Positions 45,384 through 55,909 of a stretch of 64,000 bases of DNA are shown here, piece after piece. The notes beneath the pieces were generated by a model. It saw only the letters and a program-made list of their open reading frames with translations, did no database searches and was not told the DNA's origin. The position numbers and the translations under genes were made by a program. Each line of letters opens with the position of its first letter. Positions within the stretch are counted from its first letter, which is position 1. Source of the stretch: Avena insularis (taxonomy: Eukaryota; Streptophyta; Magnoliopsida; Poales; Poaceae); the NCBI GenBank assembly GCA_023614405.1, contig CM042684.1:533246682-533310681 (forward strand), written 5' to 3'.

Positions 45384-46925
45384 ATCGCCAAGATGAGCCT
45401 TCTATCCGTCGGATGCTTATTGGACTTTTCTTTACTCCTTATGGGATTGATGAGCCGCGATCCTTTATGCAGTTAGGGTAACTAATCATAGGAACTCAGT
45501 TAATCATACCCATGTCACTATGGCTCGGGAATACATATACATGATCGACACACTTTTTGATCAATAACCAATAGCGGTATCTGGAAACAGCATTCCACAA
45601 TTAACTTGATCGCTTGAACCTTGAACGTTAAGTCTCGTTCCCTTTGCTCTATGATACTTAGTTTGTCCAAGATCTGATCTTCAGTATCTATATACCTAGT
45701 TCAATCTTGTTATCGACACACATTTACTCGTTCACGTGATATTACATCCCCGTGACCTAGTCACATGTTGCAAACTTATAGATGTAATCTCACTGAGTGG
45801 GCCCAGGGTATCTATCCGTCACTCTGATGGGCAAATCTCGATCTTGATACATAGGCCTCAAAAGTTCCTCTGAGATACCTAATGCACACTTTTATGGTCA
45901 CCTAGTTGCAGACATGACGGTTGATGTGATCAAAAGCAGCGTCGAGAGACAGTGATTAATATGATCTCACGATCAAAGGACTGAATCACTACGCTTTGCT
46001 AGACATCGCAATGTTAAACTTTTGACTGAATCACGTTGCAATAGTAGGATTTGGGTGTTATCCATCACTTTATTAGTGACCTCGTTGTTAGTTGATGTGG
46101 TTTTTTTTTCGAAATGGAGGTATTACCCCCGGCCTCTGCATCAAAAAGATGCACACAGCCTGCTTTATTTATTATTCAACGAAACCTTACAAAGAGAATA
46201 CAAAGATAAATCGAAGCCACCTCTCAAAAAACAACTTGATGAAAGAACACTCTAACCGCAACACCAACACATCATCAACATATCGGAGGTCCTGAAAACT
46301 GCCCCACAGCGGATCAGGAGCACAAAACGGTCCAACTACTCTGTAGCGCACACCATCGTGCACGCTGAATCTCCTGCTTCCACCGTCTTCCGCCAATCCA
46401 TCTTCAGGAGAGATCGATGCAAAGACCTTGCAAGGCCTTCCATCAATGCCGCCATGACGCCAGATGGCACCACCGCCCTACGCACTTGCATCAACAAGCA
46501 CGTGCGGTCGCCATCGAGTCTCGCCAACCGCCGCAGCTAGAAACCGCCAGAAGATCTGTCGTCCGTAGTACCTACCGCACTAGGCATGACTGAGCGTAGC
46601 ACCTGGCGGTTAGGCATAACTTGACATCTCCACTAGAGCCTCCGTGCAAGATGAAGCCGCTCCACCACCAGCCTCTGCCATCCAGCGCTGCACCACAATC
46701 AAAGCTCCCAAGAGAGAATACGATAGCAAAGCGCCGCCATTGCCTGATCCGGATAGCCAGATTAGGGTTTCCCCCGGAGCAGTAGGAGTGGCCATGACCT
46801 GTAGCCGACATATGTTCCAAAAACGATGCCCTCAAGAGGGGAACGGACACCAAGCGCCGCCATCATCCAATCCGGGAGACCTAGATCTGGGGTTTCCCCG
46901 GGAACAACTCGAGTAAAGTGACGGC

Positions 46926-48529
46926 TGATACATTGCAAATGTATCTATAATTTTTGATGTTCCATGCTTGGTTTTATCCACTTTCTTGTGTTTTGTTCCA
47001 ACTTTAGAGTACTTTTCTTATGATTTCTTGGACTAACCTATTAACAAGAGCCATAGTGCCAACTGCCCGTTTTCTGCTATTTGTGGTTCCAGGAAAGTTA
47101 GAAAATGAATATTCTCGGAATTGGACGGGACAAAAGCCAAAGTGCCTATTTTTTCGGATGTCATCAAGTGCCAGAATACGAGACGGAGAGGGGCCAGGGG
47201 CCACCACACCACCTGGCCATGTGGCCAGGCCTGGCCCGCGCCAGGGGGTGGTGTGGCGCCCCGCACCCCTCGGCCTCCTTCCGCTTCTATATATTGCCCT
47301 CGACGAAAACCCTAAGGGCCCAATCAAAATCCACAAAAGAGTCATGCGCCGTCATCTCCATCCCTAGATCGGAGGGATCGAGCTCTTCGCACCCTGAGGG
47401 GAATTCATCCTGGAGGCCTTCTTCATCACCATGCAAGCCTCCGGTGTGATGCGTGAGTAGTTCAACCTTGGACTACGGATCCATGTAGTAGCTAGATGGC
47501 TGGTTTCTCCTCCTTTGTGCTTTCATGTTTAGATCTTGTGAGCTCCGTTCATGATCAAGATCATCTATTTGTAATTCTGCATGTTGTGTTTGTGGGGATC
47601 CGATGGATATTGAGATGCTATTTCAGATTGATTATTGATTCTATCATGTCTTTGTTATTTATGATCTTGCATGCTTTCCCTTGTTAGTAGCTATCTTGGC
47701 CGAGTAGATGCAAGCAACTCCAAGAGTTAGTATTTATGCTCGATAGTGGGTTCATGCCTCCGTAACTGGGACGTGATGAAATCTCTAAGGTACTAGATGT
47801 GTTGTTGCTACTAGGGAGAAAACAACAATCCTTTGTTCATAGAACAATCGTATTGTTTACTTTACACGCAGTTCGTAAAGCAATAATTTGTTGCTTGCAA
47901 CTTAATACTAGAGGGGGTTCGGATGATAACCTGAAGGTGGATTATTAGTCATAGATGTAGTTGGATGGCGGTCTATGTATAATGTTGTAATGCCCAATCA
48001 AGTCTCAAAGGAGTCAAGATGATTAGTATATGCATGTATTGCTTTCTCGGTGTTTGTCAATTGCCCCGCTGTAATTTGTTCACCCAGCATGTTATCTATC
48101 TTAAGGAGAGCCACCTCTAGTGAACTATGGATCCCGTTCCTTTTTCTTTACATACAATCTACAATCTTTTACTGCTTTGTGTATACTTTCTACATACTTT
48201 TACTTCTTTCCATTCGATACGTTTAATCCTTTGTTTTCCACAAAACACGGTGAGATTGACAACCTCATCGCAAGTTGGGGACAAAGTTTTGTGGTTGTGT
48301 TGTGCAGGTCTCCACGTTGCTACTAGCACCGGTAGTACGCCCTGCCAAAGCTCAGCTAGTAACACCTTTGGGGTGTTTCCTTGCTCCTACTGGTTCGATT
48401 AAACCTTGCTTTCATAACTGAGGGAAATTTGTTGTTGTGCTCATCATACCTTCCTCTTGGGGTTCCCAAATAGCTCTACATCAACACCGCCATCAAGCAT
48501 TTTTCTAGGCGCCGTGCATTGAGCCATCA
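46926..48529 (+). repeat. 5' LTR of gypsy element 3
   Basis: 1,604 bp. Starts tgatacattgcaaatgtatc; a TATA-like ctatatat is at 47287-47294, followed by an aaaaccctaa leader; it ends gagccatca. The 3' LTR ends gagccacca, which fixes the boundary. Confidence 0.9.
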
Positions 48530-48539
48530 AGCGATTTTC

Positions 48540-48556
48540 TGGCGCCGTTGTCGGGG
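48540..48556 (+). other. Primer-binding site of gypsy element 3
   Basis: tggcgccgttgtcgggg, one mismatch from the complement of the plant tRNA-Asp 3' end, 10 bp after the LTR. Confidence 0.85.
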
Positions 48557-48719
48557 AGTCAAGGACATCTTCACAAGGGGAGTCCCTCATAACCAATCTC
48601 TTTACTTTGTTGTTTTTGTTTTGCTTAGTTTCTTTTTGCTTTGTTTGCTTGTTTTGTTCTTCAAAAACACAAAAAAATTAGTTCTACAAGTTTGCTTTCT
48701 TATTTGAAAACCCAAAAAA

Positions 48720-50282
48720 ATGACTACCCTTGAAAACACTAAGTTGTGTGACTTCACTAGCACCAACAACACTGATTTTATGAGCACACCTATTGCTCCA
48801 CCTGTGGTTGAAAATACTTTCTTTGAGATAAAACCTGCTTTGCTCAATCTTGTTATGAGAGAACAATTTTCTGGTATTGGTAATGAAGATGCTGCTTCCC
48901 ATCTAAATAACTTTGTTGAACTTTGTGAGATGCAAAAGCATAGGGATATAGATGGTGATATTATTAAGCTTAAATTGTTTCCTTTCTCTTTGAGAGGAAA
49001 AACTAAAGAATGGTTGAATTCCTTAACTAGGAATAGTATTGATTCTTGGACGAAGTGCAAAGATGCTTTCATTGGAAAATACTATCCTCCTACTAAGATT
49101 ATATCTATGAGAAGTGAAATAATGAAGTTTAAACAACTTGATAATGAGCATGTTGCTCAAGCTTGGGAAAGAATGAAATCTTTGGTAAAGAATTGTCCCA
49201 CTCATGGATCGATCGCTTGGATGATCATCCAAACTTTTTATGCAGGATTGAACTATTCTTCAAGGAACCTATTGGATTCTGCTGCTGGAGGTACCTTTAT
49301 GACCATCACTTTGGGTGCTGCAACAAAACTTCTAGACAATATGATGGTTAATTATTCTGAATGGCATACTAAGAGAGCTTCTTTGGCTGAAAGAAATATA
49401 GCATATTTGGCTGAAGCTCAATCTTCTTTGAATAAAACGGTTGCTAAACCTGAAACTAATGAGAATCCCTTTGCAGCTACCAATGCTATACAAGTAAGAA
49501 TTGATGAAAATGTTAGACTATTAGCTGAATTACATGCTAAGTGGGAAAGAGAAGATGAAATTGCTAGAAACATTAGTGTTTCTACTATCACTACCACTAG
49601 TGTTGAGGCTAGTAATAGTTCTACTACTTTAGATGATAAATTTGACTTTGATCTTGATGGTTGCAATATCTCTGAAGTTATTAAGTTCCTACAAAAGCTT
49701 GCTAAAAGTCCTAATGCTAGTGCTATGAACATGGCCTTTACAAAACACATTACTGATGCTCTCATAAAGATTAAAGAAGAAAAGATGAAACATAAAGCTT
49801 ATATTCCTATAAAAAAAGAGGATGGTTGGGAACCCATCATTAATATGAAAGTGAATGACTTTGATTTCAAAGCTTTATGTGATTTTGATAGTAGTGTTTC
49901 TATTATGCCTAGAAGGATTTATGATATGCTTGATTTGCCTCCTCTCGAAGATTGCTATTTGAATGTCCCACTTGATGATAATGTTAAAAAGAAACTCATG
50001 GGGAGTCTTAATGATGTTCTTATTATGGTTAACAATTCCTATGTCCTCGTTGATTTCTATGTTTTGGATGTTGAATACAATGCTTCTTGTCCTATTACTT
50101 TGGGAAGACCTTTTCTTAGAACTGTTGGTGCCATCATTGATATGAAAGAAGGCACCATTAAATATCAACTCCCACTCAAGAAAGGTATAGAACACTTCCC
50201 TAAAAAGAGAGAAAAGATTTCTTTTGCTTCTCCTATGAAAACAAAATTTGGTCTTAATGCTTCTTCATTTGAGAACACTTGA
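48720..50282 (+). CDS. Gag plus protease-like protein, 520 residues, open
   Basis: An uninterrupted frame from ATG (aaaaaATGact) to TGA. Residues ~45-165 form a plant retrotransposon gag core: REQFSGIGNEDAASHLNNF, LKLFPFSLRGKTKEWLNSL, DAFIGKYYPPTKI. Residues ~375-470 resemble the Athila-type aspartic protease: DFKALCDFDSSVSIMPRRIY and NASCPITLGRPFLR. The expected catalytic D-[TS]-G is CDFDSS, so cleavage activity is uncertain. Compared with element 2 about 126 codons of Asn/Gly/Tyr-rich linker are missing in frame after residue 220. There is no zinc knuckle and no pol. It would form capsid-like particles in the cytoplasm if expressed, with RT and integrase supplied by related full-length elements. 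Confidence 0.85.
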   Translation: MTTLENTKLCDFTSTNNTDFMSTPIAPPVVENTFFEIKPALLNLVMREQFSGIGNEDAASHLNNFVELCEMQKHRDIDGDIIKLKLFPFSLRGKTKEWLNSLTRNSIDSWTKCKDAFIGKYYPPTKIISMRSEIMKFKQLDNEHVAQAWERMKSLVKNCPTHGSIAWMIIQTFYAGLNYSSRNLLDSAAGGTFMTITLGAATKLLDNMMVNYSEWHTKRASLAERNIAYLAEAQSSLNKTVAKPETNENPFAATNAIQVRIDENVRLLAELHAKWEREDEIARNISVSTITTTSVEASNSSTTLDDKFDFDLDGCNISEVIKFLQKLAKSPNASAMNMAFTKHITDALIKIKEEKMKHKAYIPIKKEDGWEPIINMKVNDFDFKALCDFDSSVSIMPRRIYDMLDLPPLEDCYLNVPLDDNVKKKLMGSLNDVLIMVNNSYVLVDFYVLDVEYNASCPITLGRPFLRTVGAIIDMKEGTIKYQLPLKKGIEHFPKKREKISFASPMKTKFGLNASSFENT

Positions 50283-50977
50283 TTCTTTCTTTGCTTCTTA
50301 TGCCTAACTTAAAGGCGTTAAAGAAAAGTACTTATTGGGAGATAACCCAAAAGTTTTAGATGAGTCTTGGAAGTTATTACCTCTGTAATAACCTCTCCTT
50401 ATCCTTTTTATTTGCTTTTTGTGCCAAGAGTAACCTCTAATGAGAGAGAAGTAATGATTGGGAAAGTTGTTGTCCCGAAGCAGATTTTTGTGCTTCACCG
50501 TAAAAATTTGTGAGAGAGATCTGTATGTCGGATTGAGATGTAATTTTTTGTGCTTCTGACCCAGGTTGTTATCTAACTTTCGTTAGTTCAACACTTTTTT
50601 ATTTTAGCAACACAAGGTCTTAGAAAAAAATCGTCTTTACCTGCTGGTCTGTTTTGATAGATTTCTGCCATTTTCTGCATTTGCTTCTTGTTGGTTCCTT
50701 TTTGAGTTCTTTTGGGGAATTGAGCTTTTTGAGGAAAGTCCTACAGTATCTAGTGTTCTAATGGAAGTTTATTTGGTGTTATAACTGAACCTTAAGACTT
50801 ATTTATCTTAAGTGCACTAATGTTGCTAATAAAGATTGTGTGAAGTTTTGTATCAAGGAAAAATTTCTGGTGTATGGAAGGAATGAGTAATGAGATGAAG
50901 AATGGTCTAAAGCTCAAGCTTGAGGATGCCACACTTGTCACCCAAGAAATATCCAAGAAGTACAAGCGTCAAAGCTT

Positions 50978-50998
50978 GGGGATGCCCAAGGCATCCCC
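50978..50998 (+). other. Conserved hairpin in gypsy element 3
   Basis: ggggatgcc, a 3-nt loop, ggcatcccc: a perfect 9-bp stem directly after aagctt. A degraded upstream copy of the motif (aagcttgaggatg) is at 50916-50928. Confidence 0.75.
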
Positions 50999-51740
50999 TT
51001 CTTCGTCAATAAAAATTCTAGGTTCCTTCCAAACGCTTCATTTTTATTGTTTCATGCATAGTTGTGTTGTTCTTGGAGCGTCTTCTTTTCGTTTTCATTT
51101 TGGTTTTTCGTTTGTTTGGTTTTCTTAGTTTTCTGAATAAATTGGTTGGACCCCCTCTTTCATACATTGGTTTGCAAATAGTTTGGTTTGGTTTGGAAAA
51201 GAGTAGGAAAGTTCATGCTTATGTGGTAAAAAGAGCTTGTTTTTTACTGTGGCATATGCTTTGTCATGCCATGCTTGGTATTGCTTTGGCCTTATGCTTA
51301 GTATTCTTTGTTGTAGCATGACTTGTTATAAACAATTGAGACTGCTTAATGTGCCTTGGATGAATCATGCGTTGTTTTAGCATATTAAAGCATAGTATAG
51401 TGGTATTCTCCTTTGATGCTTTGTTTGGGTTGACTTGGCACATTCTCACACCATGTTATGACTATTCCAAGTCACCATAGCCTTTATGATCCTTTAGTTT
51501 TCAACTTGTAGTATCACTTTATGCTTTTATGAATGATGTTTTATCGCTCTGCATGATTATGGCCATTATTGCTCTATTAGTTTGTCGCTCCCAGTCTTTT
51601 GCTAGCCTCCACAACCAAGTATGAGTTCCACTCATGCATCCAACTCCCTAAAACAAGTCATTCCAAAGATTCCACCAAACCTACCTACTAGCTTATGCTA
51701 TTCCAAGTATATTCATGCTTTTGTTTACCTTCCAAATTAA

Positions 51741-54256
51741 ACTTGTTATGAGAAAACTAGTGATTAAAGCTCTCACGAACTTGATGGCACACTTTACTTT
51801 ATTGCCTCTAATAAACTTGAACCATTGGGTCCTTCTTTGTTGCGTATATGCTTGCGCTTTATAAGTTGAAATTAGCAGAACCATGTACCATGGGGAACAC
51901 TTTCAACATTGCACTTGTACTTTGTACCCTGTTGATATCATGTTCTTTTGCTTACGGATCTCGGCGGTGTGAAATAAAAGTGGAACTTGTAAGATCATGG
52001 ATTTTGTATGTGTGTTAGAGAAACGCCTAGGCCGCTAGCCTAAGCCATGCCTAATCATGGTGGAAACTTGCAGCATCACCATAATGAGCACTCTATGAAG
52101 CATCCTCAATAAAAACCTATGCAAATAGCAAATAAAAGATCAACGAGATGCTCATTGTCCGCTTGCCTTGTCATTTTGATTATGGGAAAGCTCCATTATC
52201 ATGTGCAAGGGTACCTGCTGGCGTTCTTAATGATACACATATACTTACAATGACAAGAGCTTACTCGTGACTGAAGTTGAGTAGCATGAGGATCGGTCTT
52301 CGTAAGTAAGGGACATGAGATTTCGGTTTATAACTTGTCAAGCATATCCTCTTAGTTGTGTCACTTTAACCTTAATCACCTTCAAGATGCTTATGATAGG
52401 GGCAATGAGAGCTGGAAGCTATAAGTACCATAATTTTTGGAAGCTCTTTATGAGACTTGAATCCCTACTTCCTTTTACAAAAGGCCTTTCTTCCACCATT
52501 ATATTGAGTCTCCATCTTCTATCTTTATGCACCTACTTAGAGAGCATAGTGGCCATTCTTAGTTCTATGTGCATTGTCCCAAGACTAGTTGATTGATGCA
52601 TAACTTGATATTGCTTGTTTTAAACTATTTATCTAGTCACTCTTATGAACTTTGAAGGTGTCATATGCATTTATATTTGCTACTCTACGGAGGGACAAGC
52701 TGAATACTATTATGTTATGTTTTCTTTATGTGAAACAAACAAACGTCTTGCAAAGCATTGTTATTCATGAATCTTTTGTTTGTGCCTTTTCATGTTGCAT
52801 CATAGTTTTTTTGCTTATTGCTAGAACTTTGTCTTTCATGCTATGATTGAAGTACTATGATCCTAGCTTTGAATGTTTTGCAAATACTTTGATCAAGTCT
52901 TTCATGGTGCATGTCACCTCAAAAATTATTCTTTCTTTTATCACTTACCTACTCGAAGGCACTTGTTATGAGAAAACTAGTGATTAAAGCTCTCATGAAC
53001 TTGAAGGCACACTTTACTTTACTTGCCCTTAATATACTTGAACCATTGTGTCTTCTATGTTGTATATGCTTGCACTTATTTGTTTGGAATTAGCAGAACC
53101 ATGCTTTCATGGGGAACGCTTTCAACATTGCACTTGGTACTTGTACCTAGTTGATATCATGCTCTTTTGTATATGGATGTCGTCGGTGTGAAATGAAAGG
53201 GGAGCTTGTAAGTCCATGGAGTTATGTATATGTGTTAGAGAAACGCCTGGGCCGCTGGTCTAATCCATGCTGACATGGTGGAAACCTGCAGCGTAACCAT
53301 AATGAGCTGTGTATGAAGCATTCTTCTTATAATAAAAAGAGTCCTATATTGAGAAAAAAAAGAGAAAATAAAAAAAAGATACTATGAAAAGAGGAAAGAG
53401 AGAAAAAACACCATATTCCCATGGTAAATAAGAAGAATGCTGAGATGCTCGTTGCCTGCTTGCCTTGTCATTTTGATATGGGGATTCTTCCGTATCATCG
53501 GGCAAGGGGTACCCCGTTGGTGGTTCTCAATGATACACATGTACTTACGATGACAAGAACTTACCGGTGACTAAACTTGAGTAGCATGAGGAGCGGCCCT
53601 CGTATACAAGGGACATGAGATTTCTGACTTATACTTCGTCAAGCATGTACACCATAGTTTGTTCACTTTAACCTTAATCACTTCAAGATGCTTATGATAG
53701 GGGCAATGAGAGCTGAAAGCTATTAAGTACCATAATTTTTGGAAGCTCTTTATGAGACTTGAATCCCTACTTCCTTTTACAAAAGGCCTTTCTTCCACCA
53801 TTATATTGAGTTTCCACCTTCTATCTTTATGCACCTACTTTGAGAGCATAGTGGCCATTCTTAGTTCTATGTGCATTGTCCTAAGACTAGTTAATTGATG
53901 CATACTTTGATATTGCTTGTTTTGAACTATTGTGTCTAGTCACTCTTATGAACTTTGAAGGTGTCCTATGCATTTATATTTGCTACTCTATTGAGGGAAA
54001 AGCTGAATACTGTTATGCTATGTTTTCTTTATGTGAAACAAACAAACGTCTTGCAAAGCATGTTATTCATGAATCTTTTGTTTGTGCCTTTTCATGTTGC
54101 ATCATGGTTTCTTTGCTTATTGCTAGAACTTTGTCTTTCATGTTATGATTGAAGTACTATGATCCCAGCCTTGAATGTTTTTCAAATACTTTGATCAAAT
54201 CTTTGATGGTGCATGCCACCTCAAAAATTATTTCTATTTATCACTTACCTACTCGA
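51741..54256 (+). repeat. Two different 3' halves in tandem inside gypsy element 3
   Basis: Copy 1 (51741-52956) and copy 2 (52961-54256) both start acttgttatgagaaaactag and both end tcacttacctactcga. Copy 1 resembles the 3' region of element 2, for example gcaaatagcaaataaaagatc and cctaggccgctagcctaagcc. Copy 2 resembles element 1, for example ggatgtcgtcggtgtgaaat, cctgggccgctggtctaat and the gagaaaaaaaagag run. The join is at 52956-52961 (ctactcgaaggcacttgtta). Confidence 0.88.
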
Positions 54257-54285
54257 GGACGAGTAGGAGTTAAGCTTGGGGATGT

Positions 54286-55909
54286 TGATACATTGCAAAT
54301 GTATCTATAATTTTTGATGTTCCATGCTTGGTTTATCCACTTTCTTGTGTTTTGATTCCAACTTTGGATGTACTTTTCATATGATTTCTTGGACTAACCT
54401 ATTAACAAGAGCCACAGTGCCAGCTGCCTATTTTCTGCTATTTTTGGTTCCAGGAAAGTCAGAAAATGAATATTCTCGGAATTGGACGGGACAAATGCCA
54501 AAGTGCCTATTTTTCCGGAAGGGATCAAGTGCCAGAATACGAGACAAAGAAGGGCCAGGGAGCCACCACACCACCTGGCCACGCGGTCAGGCCTAGCCCG
54601 CGCCAGGGGGTGGTGTGGCCGCTCCCGGCACCCCCTCGGCCTCTCCTTCTGCCTATAAGTTGCCCTCAGGACGAAAATCCTAAGTACCCAATCAAAAATC
54701 CACGAAAGATTCTGTAGCCGCCGTCATCTCCATCCCTAGATCGGGAGGGATCTGAAGCTCTTCCCGGCACCCTGCTGGAGAGGGGAATTCACCCTGGAGG
54801 CCTTCTTCATCACCATGCAAGCCTCCGGTGTGATGCGTGAGTAGTTCATCCTTGGACTACGGATCCATGTAGTAGCTAGATGGTTGGTTTCTCCTCCTTT
54901 GTGCTTTCATGTTTAGATCTTGTGAGCTCCATTCATTATCAAGATCATCTATTTGTAATTCATACATGTTGTGTTTGTGGGGATCCGATGGATATTGAGA
55001 TGCTATTTCAGATTGATTATTGATTCTATCATGTCTTTGTTATTTGTGATCTTGCATGCTTTCCATTGTTAGTAGCTATCTTGGCCAAGTAGATGCTAGC
55101 AACTCCAAGAGTTAGTATTTATGCTCGATAATGGGTTCATGCCTCCGTAACTGGGAAGTGATGAAATCTCTAAGGTACTAGATGTGTTGTTGCTACTAGG
55201 GAGAAAACAACAATCCTTTGTTCATAGAACAATCGTATTGTTTACTTTACACGCAGTTCAGAAGCAATAACTGCTGCTTGCAACTTAATACTGGAGGGGG
55301 TTCGGATGATAACCTGAAGGTGGATTATTAGTCATAGATGCAGTTGGATGGCGGTCTATGTATAATGTTGTAATGCCCAATCAAGTCTCAAAGGAGTCAA
55401 GATGATTAGTATATGCATGTATTGCTTTCTCGGTGTTTGTTAATTGCCCCGCTGTAATTTGTTCACCCAGCATGTTATCTATCTTAAGGAGAGCCACCTC
55501 TAGTGAACTATGGATCCCGGTCCTTTTTATTTACATATAACCTACAACTGTTTACTTCTTTGTGTTTACTTTCTGCAAACTATTACTTCTTTCCATTCGA
55601 TACGTTTAATCCTTTGTTTTCCGCAAAACACGGTGAGATTGACAACCTCATCGCAAGTTGGGGACAAAGTTCGGAGTTGTGTTGTGCAGGTCTCCACGTT
55701 GCTACTAGCACCGGTAGTGCGCCTGCCAAAGCTCAGCTAGTAACACCTTTGGGGTGTTTCTTGCTCTACCGGGTTCGATTAAACCTTGGTTTCATAACTG
55801 AGGGAAACTTGTTGTTGTGCTCATCATACCTTCCTCTTGGGGTTCCCAACGAGCTCTACATCAACACCGCCATCAAGCATTTTTCTGGGCGCCGTGCATT
55901 GAGCCACCA
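54286..55909 (+). repeat. 3' LTR of gypsy element 3
   Basis: 1,624 bp, preceded by the polypurine-type aagcttggggatgt at 54272-54285, starting tgatacattgcaaatgtatc and ending gagccacca. Confidence 0.9.

Larger units (their letters stand above)
37188..45517. mobile_element. 335-bp solo LTR inside the copia LTR
   Basis: Removing gypsy element 2 joins 37188-37393 to 45389-45517. The result starts tgacaaggggtaacc and ends catacccatgtca, with inverted TGACA...TGTCA termini. Flanks are ctacg (37183-37187) and ctatg (45518-45522), a 5-bp TSD with one CpG-type change. The copia LTR reads continuously (ataccctacg|ggctcggg type) once it is removed. A TATA-like cctatatataat (about 37301) suggests an LTR promoter. 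Its family is not known to me. Confidence 0.7.
46926..55909 (+). mobile_element. Non-autonomous Ty3/gypsy element 3, a mosaic
   Basis: An 8,984-bp element with LTRs 46926-48529 and 54286-55909, a tRNA-Asp type primer site, an open gag/protease-like gene and a 4-kb 3' non-coding region that contains two 3' halves in tandem. Flanking pentamers are acggc (46921-46925) and acgag (55910-55914), so the target duplication is imperfect or lost. No RT or integrase was found. The LTR end is longer than in element 2 because a copy of the PBS-side sequence (catcaagcatttttct-ggcgccg) is included before the final gagccatca. Confidence 0.9.

Noticed and set aside
50283..54285. Hidden reverse transcriptase or integrase in gypsy element 3
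   Set aside because: I looked for RT, RNase H and integrase blocks in the listed frames of all three elements and saw none; the space is homologous non-coding sequence.
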